From an uncultured Aquimarina sp. (GTDB lineage Bacteria > Bacteroidota > Bacteroidia > Flavobacteriales > Flavobacteriaceae), in NCBI GenBank assembly GCA_947496705.1, contig CANMDW010000005.1:124001-188000 (forward strand): a stretch of DNA of 64,000 bases. The letters are read 5' to 3'. Both the position numbers and the translations under genes were made by a program. The notes under the pieces were generated by a model. The model was not told where the DNA came from. It did not search any database and saw only the letters and a program-made list of their open reading frames with translations. Positions 8,851 to 17,296 of the stretch are shown here, piece by piece (the first letter of the stretch is position 1; each line of letters begins with the position of its first letter).

Positions 8851-9201
8851 ATGAGTTTTATAGAAGCTTTAATACCCCTATCTGTATTCGGGTGTATTTT
8901 TGGAATTTTTTATTTATTCATTGCTGCCAGAAATAAAGAACGTATGGCGCTTATAGAAAAAGGAGCAGATGCTTCTATATTTTACAGCAGTAAAGAGAAA
9001 AGAGTAACCCCAATATGGAAAGTTTTTCTCCTTAATTTATCTTTATTATTAATGGGAATTGGTTTAGGTATTTTTATCGCCGGAATTTTACACCAGGTGA
9101 TAGGAGTGGATGCAGATATCGCTTACCCCGGTACTATCTTTTTGATGGCTGGGGTCGGATTATTTACTGGTTTTACTATGACAAAAAATCTGGATAAATA
9201 G
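8851..9201 (+). CDS. DUF6249-like small membrane protein
   Basis: A 116-residue protein with three hydrophobic helices (about residues 6-25, 58-80, 90-108) and a cytosolic segment after the first helix, RNKERMALIEKGADASIF. This R-x-x-x-x-LIEKG pattern is characteristic of the DUF6249 family of Bacteroidota, whose members often sit next to ECF sigma genes. It is transcribed away from the sigma gene and ends at a bidirectional terminator. The function is unknown; a link to the sigma factor is inferred from position. Confidence 0.75.
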   Translation: MSFIEALIPLSVFGCIFGIFYLFIAARNKERMALIEKGADASIFYSSKEKRVTPIWKVFLLNLSLLLMGIGLGIFIAGILHQVIGVDADIAYPGTIFLMAGVGLFTGFTMTKNLDK

Positions 9202-9224
9202 ACCAAATACTATTTTTTAAAAAG

Positions 9225-9255
9225 AAATATCCCTGTGCACCTCACAGGGATATTT
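9225..9255. terminator. Bidirectional terminator
   Basis: A perfect 13-bp stem (AAATATCCCTGTG / CACAGGGATATTT) with a 5-nt loop lies between the convergent DUF6249 and leucine-rich-repeat lipoprotein genes; T-rich runs follow it on both strands. Confidence 0.8.
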
Positions 9256-9271
9256 TTATACGATTTTTTAA

Positions 9272-10810
9272 TTATTCTTCACAGATATCATTAGCATCTA
9301 AAATAATTTCTGTATTTCCTCCATTGTCCTTCAACGCACATACTTCCTTAGGAATCGAAATCACCGGATTTTCACTGAGGTCTAAGAGGGATAATTTTGT
9401 TAATTCCCCTAACTCATTCGGAATTTCTGTTAACTTATTATTTTTAAGATATAAACTACGTAAGTTGTCTTTCAAATCTTTGATTTCTACTGGTATTGTT
9501 TTTAATGCGTTACCTGTTAAATTTAAAGTAAAAAGTTCTGTTAATTCACCAATTTCTACAGGAAGTGTTTCCAGGGAAGAATTAATTTCAAGTAGTGTTA
9601 ACTTTTTCAAATCCCCTATTTCACCTGGAAGTTCTCTTAATCCCAGCGAATAGATCTGTAAAGATTTGAGTTCTGATAGTTTTCCGATACTCACAGGAAG
9701 GTTATAAATTTTAATATTAATATTGGTAAATAACCCTGATACTCTTCCACTTATTAAATCAACACCTCCCCAATCATTCATAGTGAGAGCATCCAGATCC
9801 CAATTAAGGTAATTAAATAAATTATCTCCTATAAGGTTAGCTTTGTAAAACTCAGTTAACACAGCTCTATCACTTCCGGGAGAATTTTTGATAAATACAT
9901 TTACCGTATAGGTTTGTTTACTACCATCTTCTGCTGTTACTTCATACCGAAGTATTTTACTAAAATCTTGCACAACCCCACTTCCGGGAGAAACACCTGC
10001 ATTTAATGAAGTTTCTATTGTTGGCGCTAGATTGCTAAGGTCTGTACCTTCGGGCAGCTCTAACATAATATCATTTTCATCAATTTTTGCTGTATAAGTA
10101 CTACCGCCGATATTAGAAAATTCAAAGTTTATAATTGCTCTTTTATCATCTTTTAAAAATGTAGCAGTTATTGTATATATGGTTTTGGTCGTTCCGTCTT
10201 GTGCAGTTACGGTATACTCCACTGGATTGGTAAAGTTTTGTTTCACAGTATCATCAGGAGTAATTGTGGCTCCCGGAGAGAGTGTAATATTAGGGATCAA
10301 TGCTGAAATATCGGTTCCTCCAAGAAATTCGATAGCTATGGTAGTGCCATCTATTTTTCCGGATATATTATTTCGTAGATTTACCCCTGGGTTTTCATCA
10401 AGAAGAAAACCAAAATTAGATATTTTACTTTCCTTACTATCTTCTACAGTTACAATAACGGTATATTCTGTATCGCTAAAATTGTTACCAAAAACTCTAT
10501 ATGTAACAGGATCGGTAAAATTTTCAGGAAAATCTTCAGGAGGTTGAACCCTGGCTCCATCAGATAATTTAATGGTTGGTAACAAAGATGTTACCGAAGT
10601 GTTTGGAGGGAGTGTGGCAGTAATAATTTTATTCTTTTCATCGATGAGTGCCATTACGTCTTTTTGCAAATCATCATTGTTGCTAGCCAAAAACTCAAAT
10701 GAGAGTATTTTTACTAATTCTTGTTGCTCATTCAGATCATCATCGTTACCGCAACTTGATAACAGAAATCCAAAAACTAAAGCCCATAAAAAAATAAATT
10801 GCTTATTCAT
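9272..10810 (-). CDS. Lipoprotein with three DUF5018-like domains and leucine-rich repeats
   Basis: A 512-residue surface lipoprotein. The lipobox FLLSSC places the lipidated Cys at 20, followed by GNDDD. Three beta-rich modules of about 85-100 residues follow (starting near 32, 127 and 226), each with the pattern I-x-x-F-x-F, TxL...LxPTI, F-T-x-P-V-x-Y-x-V and a closing strand, like DUF5018 Ig-like domains. Residues about 340-500 hold a short leucine-rich-repeat array (repeats such as LPVEIGELTELFTLNLTGN and IPNELGELTKLSLLDLSEN, 23-residue spacing). It probably binds protein or glycan at the cell surface. A GAACTCA palindrome lies 20 bp upstream of the ATG. Confidence 0.85.
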   Translation of the reverse strand: MNKQFIFLWALVFGFLLSSCGNDDDLNEQQELVKILSFEFLASNNDDLQKDVMALIDEKNKIITATLPPNTSVTSLLPTIKLSDGARVQPPEDFPENFTDPVTYRVFGNNFSDTEYTVIVTVEDSKESKISNFGFLLDENPGVNLRNNISGKIDGTTIAIEFLGGTDISALIPNITLSPGATITPDDTVKQNFTNPVEYTVTAQDGTTKTIYTITATFLKDDKRAIINFEFSNIGGSTYTAKIDENDIMLELPEGTDLSNLAPTIETSLNAGVSPGSGVVQDFSKILRYEVTAEDGSKQTYTVNVFIKNSPGSDRAVLTEFYKANLIGDNLFNYLNWDLDALTMNDWGGVDLISGRVSGLFTNINIKIYNLPVSIGKLSELKSLQIYSLGLRELPGEIGDLKKLTLLEINSSLETLPVEIGELTELFTLNLTGNALKTIPVEIKDLKDNLRSLYLKNNKLTEIPNELGELTKLSLLDLSENPVISIPKEVCALKDNGGNTEIILDANDICEE

Positions 10811-10828
10811 TGTGTGATTGTTTTTAAT

Positions 10829-11012
10829 GAACTCATCTTGAGTTTTTTCATTTAACCGAAAAATCGTGCTTTTGTGCTTAGATGAAGACTTTTTTGAGCT
10901 TCATAGCAGCGCTACGAAGCGATAAAAAGACGAAATATAAGTGCAACCCGCCTGCCGGGTCGGGCAGGAATGATGATTTTGCAGGAAATTATGAAAACTC
11001 AAGATGAGTTCA
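10829..11012. repeat. 184-bp segment bounded by inverted GAACTCATCTTGAGTT copies
   Basis: An 18-nt sequence starting GAACTCATCTTGAGTT at 10829 recurs as its exact complement at 10995-11012. Each copy is itself a 7-bp palindrome around TCT/AGA. The bounded segment contains the dispersed repeat at 10883-10933 and a CCTGCCGGGTCGGGCAGG palindrome at 10951-10968. The same palindrome occurs at 59101 and 59171 and as half sites near 33731, 35606 and 60441. It may be a mobile-element end or a regulatory hairpin. Confidence 0.55.
10883..10933 (+). repeat. Dispersed intergenic repeat, copy 1
   Basis: About 51 bp beginning TGAAGACTTTTTTG; the reverse complement at 47692-47743 matches it at most positions (shared core CTTCATAGC and a matching AAAAAGACG end). 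Neither copy is in a gene, and both have a GC-rich CCTGCC-type palindrome close by. Confidence 0.55.
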
Positions 11013-11279
11013 ATATTTCCGGTTTATTACACAAAGAGCATACCAAAAAATTAAAAAGAGTATTCCTGAACATCAAAATTCTTAATCTCTTTTAAAATTC
11101 AATCTTTTGTTTTTTATCATAAATCTCAGGAATCAAAAATACTTCATATCCATAAGCCTGGATATAACAAAAGTTCCAATATTTAGCACTTAGGTTCCAA
11201 ATAATAAGATTTTGTATAGATGAAGTCAAAAATTATTTAAAGTCATTTTTTGCCTTTAGGCAAAACTCATAACTTGGTA

Positions 11280-11346
11280 AGAGCTTATTTAAAAAGAATA
11301 TGAACCGAACAGTACTAGTTTGAGATTCTGAGGACATTTTAAATCA
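11280..11346 (+). repeat. Dispersed intergenic repeat with TTCTGAGGAC core
   Basis: The left 30 nt (AGAGCTTATTTAAAAAGAAT, then ATGAACCGAA) recur with one mismatch at 43031-43060. The right part (TAGTTTGAGATTCTGAGGAC, then TTTAAATCAT) recurs at about 18858-18890. The rest of 10811-11404 has no supported gene. Confidence 0.55.
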
Positions 11347-11351
11347 TGAAC

Positions 11352-11380
11352 AAAAAAAACCTATCGGAAACCGATAGGTT
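11352..11380 (-). terminator. Rho-independent terminator of the duplicated-domain gene
   Basis: The perfect stem AACCTATCGG / CCGATAGGTT with an AAA loop is followed on the minus strand by eight Ts (A run at 11352-11359). It lies 25 nt past the stop codon of the minus-strand gene at 11405. Confidence 0.85.
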
Positions 11381-11404
11381 TTATAGTATTATTCTAAATG
11401 GTTT

Positions 11405-12037
11405 TTACATATCGGCTAGCTGGTCATCATCAGAGAATTTCTCTACTATAACAGATCTTCCTTTATTATTCTCAAGAACATACACTCCTTCCGGCAACTG
11501 ACTTAGATCTACAAATCCTGTAGTTTTTGATAGTATATGTACAATACCCTTTAATTCAAATAATTTTATTTTGTCTCCTTCTTCAAAACCTACTACGGTA
11601 ATAATATCACCTTCTCTCTTAATATTAAGCATATCAGACTGTGAAACTTTATAATATTCTTCATATTGCACTTCCAACTTTTTGGATATATAAACCATTT
11701 CACTATCTGCTCCTAAAACAAAATCAGACTTTACTACATCCTCTGCATCTACAGAAATCCCTTCTTCTGTTCTCTCTATCACAGTAGATCTTCCTTCATT
11801 ATCTTCTAATAGGTATTTACCAATGGGTAATTGACTTAAATCTACTCGTCCAATAGTCTTGGAAAGAATATGATCCCCTGTTTCTACTTCAAACAATTTT
11901 ATTTTATCCCCTTCCTTAAAATCAACAATAACTACAGACAGACCATCTTTTTCAACTTCCAAAGTTTGGTCTCCATCATGTGCGTAACTTCCAAAAAATA
12001 AAAATAAACTAAAAATAAAAGTAACTAATTTCATCAT
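11405..12037 (-). CDS. Exported protein with two tandem T9SS-CTD-like modules
   Basis: A 210-residue protein with a signal peptide (MMKLVTFIFSLFLFFGSYA, cut near residue 19-20). It consists of two copies of one beta module (about residues 30-92 and 136-202). Each reads V-x-F-x-EGDKIKLFE, HILSKT, VDLSQLP-x-G-x-Y-x-LE, GRS. The order (strand, LFxxxG-like turn, DLSQLPxGxYxLE, final strand) resembles the Type A C-terminal sorting domain of the type IX secretion system (LSxLPxGxYxV), but here the module makes up the whole protein and sits twice. Whether it is a sorting signal, an inhibitor or simply a related fold is open. It is a monocistronic gene ending at a terminator. Confidence 0.65.
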   Translation of the reverse strand: MMKLVTFIFSLFLFFGSYAHDGDQTLEVEKDGLSVVIVDFKEGDKIKLFEVETGDHILSKTIGRVDLSQLPIGKYLLEDNEGRSTVIERTEEGISVDAEDVVKSDFVLGADSEMVYISKKLEVQYEEYYKVSQSDMLNIKREGDIITVVGFEEGDKIKLFELKGIVHILSKTTGFVDLSQLPEGVYVLENNKGRSVIVEKFSDDDQLADM

Positions 12038-12443
12038 TTGTATTCTTTAAACAAACCTATAAACAATAATGGTTTGTCATTATCCTATTACGGTTTTCCC
12101 ATACAATGATATAACTAAATCATTGCTAAACAAATTAAAAATCAGACTTTTAGATCAAATGTTTTCGATTTTCGACAAATAACACAAAAAATGTTAAATT
12201 TTAAGTTTTAATAAGATAAAATACTCATAATCAATATTTTATAAATTATAATCATTAAAAATATTAGATTAAGAGCAGAATTCTCCAGATTAAAAGACTT
12301 CAAAGCAGTTATTCTTACTTTTTATTTTAACATAACATGAAGAGAATGTAAATTATTGGTTACTAAAAAAGCCCATTGGTTTTTAACTTAAAAACCAATG
12401 GAGCTTCTTTATAATTAACACTACATTACTATGAAAAAACTAT
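12038..12443. other. AT-rich intergenic region with one terminator
   Basis: I see no gene. At 12373-12401 a perfect 12-bp stem (CCATTGGTTTTT / AAAAACCAATGG, 5-nt loop) followed by a minus-strand T run (A run 12365-12370) should terminate the sigma/anti-sigma operon read from the right. The remainder is very AT-rich upstream sequence of the duplicated-domain gene. Confidence 0.6.
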
Positions 12444-13808
12444 CTATTTATTATGCAATACAACTTCACTATATTTGGCGTTGATTGTAATCATATTATC
12501 TGTACTACGGGTTTTTTGAAAGCCATTAACAAACACGTTTCCAAAATTCTTTCTTGTGCTTATTTCCAGCGTTTTGGGCAAAGAAATGAGACTCTGGGCT
12601 CCAGTATAAGATAAATTAAATGCTGCTTTGGGCAATTTCAATTTAAAATCACTATTCTGAACAGCCAAATCCAATGTAGAGAAGGATTCGCCAAGGTTTG
12701 CAATTGTAATAACACCAAAACTTCCTGAAATAGCTCCATTCTCATCTAACTGTTGGATAAAAATATTGCTGGAATCTGCATTAACCAGAAGGTTTTTAGC
12801 ATTTTGTATCCTGCAATTCTTCACATAATTCACTACCAACCTACCGTTATTCCATTGTCGTACAAAAACCGGGGAGTAAGATGCTTTTATAAAAGTTTGA
12901 TCACCATCTATAATATTGGCAGAAAATTTGGTATGAGACAAAGATGCTTTAACATTATTGGATTTTTCTGCCAATTGCACATCGCCATGGCGAATATTAA
13001 GCTTTAATTTGGCGTTTTTAGGCATACGCACTTTAATAATTTTACTGGTATTATTGGTAGCTGCCTTATTAGAACTATATTGATATACGGTAATACTGGA
13101 TCCCTGGTGTTGATTCTCAAAATCCTTGGCAAACTGAGAGGCCCATGCCTGCATCTGTCTTCCGTACTGCTCTCCCCAAGCTTCAACACGTATTTCCATC
13201 TGGGGATTCATCTTACCTCCATCTTCTTTAATTTTCTTTACCCATTCCTCTCGGGTGAGTGCTACATCATCTCCAAACTTTTCTTTTATCTGGTTCTCCC
13301 ATTGCTGGATGTATTTTTCTTCACCTTCTCGGTATGTACTATTTTTAAGGCTCACATTGGCATGATCTTTTGTAAGCGCATTTGGCATGGGGTTATTTGC
13401 AATATTTTCCATGATTGGCCCCAGCATATCTGTAATCATAGGCCCCAGCATTCTTAACTCCTCTTTGCTAATTCCTATATTAGCAGCAGTTACATTGCCA
13501 GTCCATAGATTTCCAGCTGTAGAATTAATAGTTATATCACGACTATTACCCAATACATTCACTTGCCAGCTATCCAATACACGCTTACTATTGTCATCAG
13601 AAAGATTGCTGCCTTCGAGAAAAGCTTCTATCTCAACAACATTCTTGTTCCAGGTTTCAAAAACAATATTGGTATGACTCGTGTTAAGATTAACAGTTAC
13701 ATCTGGATGCACCACAAGTTTTTCACTTAGCTTATTCTGGCGATCCTGTGCAAATACTGTACTAAAGGATAACATGCATATCGCAACAACACTAAGCTTG
13801 TATTTCAT
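12444..13808 (-). CDS. Exported DUF4097-like beta-helical protein of an ECF operon
   Basis: 454 residues from the ATG at 13808 (MKYKLSVVAICMLSFSTVFA signal peptide, AAGG just upstream; an ATG four codons earlier is possible). After the leader, the protein opens with VHPDVTVNLNTSHTNIVFE and EIEAFLEG, then a central region rich in Met, Asn and Trp (about 110-240), and a C-terminal half of repeated short strands (LKLNIRHGDVQLAEKSNNV, LLVNADSSNIFIQQL), the pattern of DUF4097/GIN-type beta-helical proteins. In flavobacteria such genes commonly follow a sigma and anti-sigma gene. It overlaps the anti-sigma gene by 17 nt, so it is probably co-transcribed and envelope-located. Confidence 0.7.
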   Translation of the reverse strand: MKYKLSVVAICMLSFSTVFAQDRQNKLSEKLVVHPDVTVNLNTSHTNIVFETWNKNVVEIEAFLEGSNLSDDNSKRVLDSWQVNVLGNSRDITINSTAGNLWTGNVTAANIGISKEELRMLGPMITDMLGPIMENIANNPMPNALTKDHANVSLKNSTYREGEEKYIQQWENQIKEKFGDDVALTREEWVKKIKEDGGKMNPQMEIRVEAWGEQYGRQMQAWASQFAKDFENQHQGSSITVYQYSSNKAATNNTSKIIKVRMPKNAKLKLNIRHGDVQLAEKSNNVKASLSHTKFSANIIDGDQTFIKASYSPVFVRQWNNGRLVVNYVKNCRIQNAKNLLVNADSSNIFIQQLDENGAISGSFGVITIANLGESFSTLDLAVQNSDFKLKLPKAAFNLSYTGAQSLISLPKTLEISTRKNFGNVFVNGFQKTRSTDNMITINAKYSEVVLHNK

Positions 13809-14406
13809 TATAACCTTCATTCTCGATTTTTTCTAATTCTTTTAATTTATCTTTTAACCTATTCAAAAGTGTAAGCCTTAATGTTAGATTTTCTATCATC
13901 GCCTCTATGCTTTCTGTATTCGGCCCTACTTCCATTAGTTCTTTACTCAAACGCTGATATTCTTTATCCATATCTTTTAATCGCATCATAAAGCTTTCTA
14001 CTAATTCTCTATTGGTATCATCGATTTCGATTTTAGACAACTCAAATTTAATACTGGTGAGCAAATAATTTTCGACCTTCTCATACTCTGGGGATATTTC
14101 TGCCAGAGGTGAAGACTGCTTGCCTAATAGTACTGTAGAATTCTTTACTCCTGTATGATCTGTTTCAACAATACTATCTGTAGTATTGGTATCATCTGTT
14201 TGAAATTGATTAAAAGTCATCAGAGAAACTGAAAGGATTACCACTACACTGGCTGCAATCTTAAGCCAGTTATAATTAAAATTCTTTGTCTTTACAGGCA
14301 ATTCTTTTTCCAGTCTGTCTGTAAAACGTTGTTGGTGTCCCTCTTTTATTCGCTCGGAAGGAAGTTGTTTGTCCTGCTTTAACAATTCTCTAATATCTTG
14401 TGCCAT
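13792..14406 (-). CDS. Putative membrane anti-sigma factor
   Basis: A 204-residue protein with a cytosolic N-terminal segment (residues 1-48, AQDIRELLKQDKQLPSERI), one membrane helix at about 49-68 (WLKIAASVVVILSVSLMTF) and a periplasmic domain predicted to be mostly helical and coiled-coil-like (LVESFMMRLKDMDKEYQRLS, TLLNRLKDKLKELEKIENE). It sits between the sigma gene (17-nt overlap) and the DUF4097-like gene (17-nt overlap), so it is translationally coupled on both sides. The topology fits an anti-sigma factor that senses an envelope signal; no sequence family was recognised. Confidence 0.7.
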   Translation of the reverse strand: MAQDIRELLKQDKQLPSERIKEGHQQRFTDRLEKELPVKTKNFNYNWLKIAASVVVILSVSLMTFNQFQTDDTNTTDSIVETDHTGVKNSTVLLGKQSSPLAEISPEYEKVENYLLTSIKFELSKIEIDDTNRELVESFMMRLKDMDKEYQRLSKELMEVGPNTESIEAMIENLTLRLTLLNRLKDKLKELEKIENEGYNEIQA

Positions 14407-14935
14407 CTCTCAAATGTTTTAATTGATCCTGTAACTGTTTTTTACCTCGGTGAACAAGGGTTCTGGAAGCCACGGGGGTGATATCTAAAATTTCACTTAT
14501 TTCATTATGGTCATACCCTTCTATTAAAAATAGCATAACAGCATATTTATATTTTTCGGGCAATCTTTCAATTGCTTTTTTCACCTCTTCTACAGTAACA
14601 GAATCTGATACCGACCAGTCATTCTGCTCTTCTACCGTAGACATCACCTGTTCATTTATGGCAACCATATTCATCTTCTTGGCTTTTAGCATATCTATAC
14701 TTTTGTTGATCACAATTCGCTTAAGCCAGGCACCAAAGGTTACATCTCCTGTAAATTGATGAAGCCTCGTAAATGCTTTAATGAAAGATTCTTGCATAGC
14801 TTCCTCGGCCTCAAATGGATCCTTCAGGAATCGTAACGCCACATAATACATACCATCACAGTATTTATTATAAAGCTTCATTTGCGCCTTACGATCGTTG
14901 GCCCGACATTGCTCTATTAGCTCGCTTTGTAACAA
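14390..14935 (-). CDS. ECF-type RNA polymerase sigma factor
   Basis: A 181-residue sigma-70 ECF protein. Region 2 reads LYNKYCDGMYYVALRFL, AEEAMQESFIKAFTRLHQF and FGAWLKRIVINKSIDML; region 4 reads LPEKYKYAVMLFLIEGYDHN, then EISEILDITPVASRTLVHRGK. The start is taken as TTG at 14935, because it follows AAAGAAG at ribosome-site distance, an in-frame TAA lies just upstream, and the next Met is inside region 2. It is the first gene of a three-gene operon with an anti-sigma gene and an exported beta-helical protein, so it probably controls an envelope response. Confidence 0.9.
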   Translation of the reverse strand: MLQSELIEQCRANDRKAQMKLYNKYCDGMYYVALRFLKDPFEAEEAMQESFIKAFTRLHQFTGDVTFGAWLKRIVINKSIDMLKAKKMNMVAINEQVMSTVEEQNDWSVSDSVTVEEVKKAIERLPEKYKYAVMLFLIEGYDHNEISEILDITPVASRTLVHRGKKQLQDQLKHLRDGTRY

Positions 14936-15188
14936 ACTTCTTTAACTTAGGTTAGTGATATAATCCTTTAAAACAGTTCTAAAATTGTATTCATCTATAG
15001 AGACGAAATTCTGTATCCCCTGTTGCAAAATTATATATAAAATTCTTACCAACCCAACAAGAAACTGAATATCAAACCATTAAAATATAAACAAAAAAAC
15101 TATCTTTAGACAATGAACTAAAGGAGGCAGAGCCTGCCTGGATCGGCAGACAGGCCTCGGAGAATTCTATCGATTAAAATCTATTATT

Positions 15189-15743
15189 ATGCCAAAGCTT
15201 TTAAAACGAACAGTACTCATACTATTAGGAATAGTAATTATTGGATTTGCAGGAATGTATTTTATGAAACAAAATACAAAAAAACATAGCCCAGAAGAAA
15301 CCATTACACATACTGCCAAAGATGCAACCATTACTGTATATTATAACAAACCCTACAAAAAAGATAGAGAGATTTTTGGTCATCTTGTACCCTATGGTGA
15401 GGTTTGGAGAACTGGAGCTAATGAAGCCACTACTTTTACAACCGACAAAGATCTTATGATAGACGGCACAACACTAAAAGCAGGAACCTATACGCTATGG
15501 ACTATCCCAAATCCAAAATCCTGGAAAGTAATATTTAACAGCAAAGAATATGGCTGGGGTGTACATATGGACGGTACGGTACAGCGAGATGCAACATTTG
15601 ATGCCCTTACCGTAGAAGTGCCGGTGCAACCATCACTTACCATCAAAGAACAATTCTCTATTTATTTTGAAAATGCAAATGACTTTACCCTCATGTATCT
15701 GGCGTGGGACAGAACGGTTATTGCCGTTCCTATTAAAGCATAA
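15189..15743 (+). CDS. DUF2911 domain protein, membrane-anchored or exported
   Basis: A 184-residue protein with an N-terminal hydrophobic helix (residues 8-26, VLILLGIVIIGFAGMYFM) lacking a clear cleavage site. The body matches DUF2911: ITVYYNKPYKKDREIFGHLV followed by PYGEVWRTGANEATTF, then LKAGTYTLWTIPN and WKVIFN. The domain is common and uncharacterised in Bacteroidota and probably forms a beta sandwich. A GC-rich palindrome of the CCTGCC family lies 35 bp upstream, between this gene and the divergent sigma operon. Confidence 0.85.
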   Translation: MPKLLKRTVLILLGIVIIGFAGMYFMKQNTKKHSPEETITHTAKDATITVYYNKPYKKDREIFGHLVPYGEVWRTGANEATTFTTDKDLMIDGTTLKAGTYTLWTIPNPKSWKVIFNSKEYGWGVHMDGTVQRDATFDALTVEVPVQPSLTIKEQFSIYFENANDFTLMYLAWDRTVIAVPIKA

Positions 15744-15878
15744 CATGCATCATTACTACTGGTAAATATTTTGAAAAACAGTTATTTAAATGTGGTAAAA
15801 ATATTTTCGGCTTAAATCACTTCTATACTAATTACTGGTTTTCAAAGTGAATGTATAACTTTGTCATAAAGCTATTCT

Positions 15879-16952
15879 GTGTCCAAAGACAATACTAAAC
15901 ATAACGATACATCTTCCAAAGCACCTTCAAGCACCAACAATCAGGCTATTGATCGGTTTAAAAAGCTACAGCAAAAAGAAATATCGACCGATACCATTTT
16001 TAAAGCTATTATCGCCAAAGACACCGCAGCCTTGAGTAAAGGGATCACACTGATTGAAAGTACCCAAAAGAGCCATATTAAAAAAGCACAACAACTTATC
16101 GGGTTATGTCTTCCTTATGCCAACAATGCTATCAGAATAGGAATTACAGGCGTCCCCGGAGTTGGAAAAAGTACATTTATTGAAGCTTTGGGCACTGTAT
16201 TGATACAAAAAGGAAAAAAAGTAGCTATACTGGCTGTCGATCCCAGTAGTACTATCTCTGGTGGAAGTATTTTGGGAGATAAAACCAGAATGGAATCTTT
16301 GGTTAGATCCCCTGAGGCTTTTATTCGACCTTCGCCATCGGGAACATCCCTGGGCGGGGTCGCGCAAAAGACCAGAGAATCTATTATCCTTTGTGAAGCA
16401 GCAGGATACGATGTTATTATTATCGAAACCGTGGGTGTGGGACAAAGCGAAACCGCTGTACACAGTATGGTAGACTTTTTTTTACTGCTAAAACTTGCCG
16501 GAGCTGGTGATGAACTACAAGGTATTAAACGCGGGATTATCGAAATGGCAGATGCCATAGTGATCAATAAGGCCGATGGAGACAACCTGAAACGTGCCAG
16601 AGAAGCCAAAAATCAATTCAGAAAAGCACTGCACCTATATCCTCTTGCGCAAAGCAGCTGGTCACCCGAAGTGTTAACCTGCAGTGCTATAGAAGGAACA
16701 GGGATTGATGAGATTTGGGAAATGATTTTAAAATATCTCGATATCACTGCCAAAAACGGTTTTTTTGAAGAAAACAGAATACTGCAAAACAAATTTTGGT
16801 TATTGCAAACCATAGAAGAACAACTCAAAAACTCTTTCTACAACCATCCAAAAATAAAAGCAGAGATAGCTTCGCAAATAGAAGCAGTACAACAACACAA
16901 GGTTACTCCTTTTGCCGCAGCCAGGTATTTGTTGGAGTTGAGTAGAGATTGA
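15879..16952 (+). CDS. meaB: Methylmalonyl-CoA mutase-associated GTPase MeaB
   Basis: A 357-residue G3E-family P-loop GTPase. The start is GTG at 15879. Walker A is GVPGVGKST (about residue 91); other landmarks are AVDPSSTISGGSILGDKTRM, the switch ETVGVGQSE, and the base-recognition NKAD, followed by the C-terminal dimerisation helices. MeaB protects and gates cobalamin loading of methylmalonyl-CoA mutase. No mutase gene is in the window. A TAACTTTG -7-like box lies at 15856-15863, close to the start codon. The first 30 residues are a low-complexity Ser/Thr/Asn/Lys extension not typical of the family, so translation might begin further in. Confidence 0.9.
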   Translation: MSKDNTKHNDTSSKAPSSTNNQAIDRFKKLQQKEISTDTIFKAIIAKDTAALSKGITLIESTQKSHIKKAQQLIGLCLPYANNAIRIGITGVPGVGKSTFIEALGTVLIQKGKKVAILAVDPSSTISGGSILGDKTRMESLVRSPEAFIRPSPSGTSLGGVAQKTRESIILCEAAGYDVIIIETVGVGQSETAVHSMVDFFLLLKLAGAGDELQGIKRGIIEMADAIVINKADGDNLKRAREAKNQFRKALHLYPLAQSSWSPEVLTCSAIEGTGIDEIWEMILKYLDITAKNGFFEENRILQNKFWLLQTIEEQLKNSFYNHPKIKAEIASQIEAVQQHKVTPFAAARYLLELSRD

Positions 16953-16979
16953 TAACATCCTTTGTACAACCGCTTTTTA

Positions 16980-17234
16980 TTACTCAAAAGGCTCTTCGGG
17001 CAGATTCTTTAGGTTTTTTAAATAACGCTCATCATTAAAAGGCTTTTGCTTTGTCATGATACCATAAAATTCAACTGCAATACATGTAGCAATCATTTTT
17101 TTCGAGTCCTGCTGTGACCACCCGCTTTTGATCAACCGTTCAAAAGTTTGTTTCGTTTCGGGAGGATCATTATTGGTGATTTGGCTGTTCACGATTTCAA
17201 GAAAAGCCTCTCTTACTGCTTTAGGATCATCCAT
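16980..17234 (-). CDS. Conserved small hypothetical protein
   Basis: An 84-residue cytosolic protein, probably all helical: VREAFLEIVNSQIT, TFERLIKSGWSQQDSKKMIA and FYGIMTKQKPFNDERYLKNL, ending LPEEPFE. I do not recognise a characterised family; similar small proteins with a terminal L-P-x-x-P motif are widespread in bacteria. It converges on meaB with 27 nt between the stop codons and has no recognisable partner. Codon use and composition look like the neighbouring genes. Confidence 0.65.
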   Translation of the reverse strand: MDDPKAVREAFLEIVNSQITNNDPPETKQTFERLIKSGWSQQDSKKMIATCIAVEFYGIMTKQKPFNDERYLKNLKNLPEEPFE

Positions 17235-17296
17235 AGGTTGTATTTTTTAAAAAGCATTCACAGGATGTATGACCAATTTCCTTTTTTTAATTTCCT

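Noticed and set aside
9324..10817. Plus-strand ORFs opposite the leucine-rich lipoprotein
   Set aside because: They are shadows of the repeat-rich gene on the other strand.
15879..16952. Annotation as an arginine/ornithine transport ATPase (ArgK)
   Set aside because: The G-domain and C-terminal features are those of MeaB; the ArgK transport name is an old misassignment.
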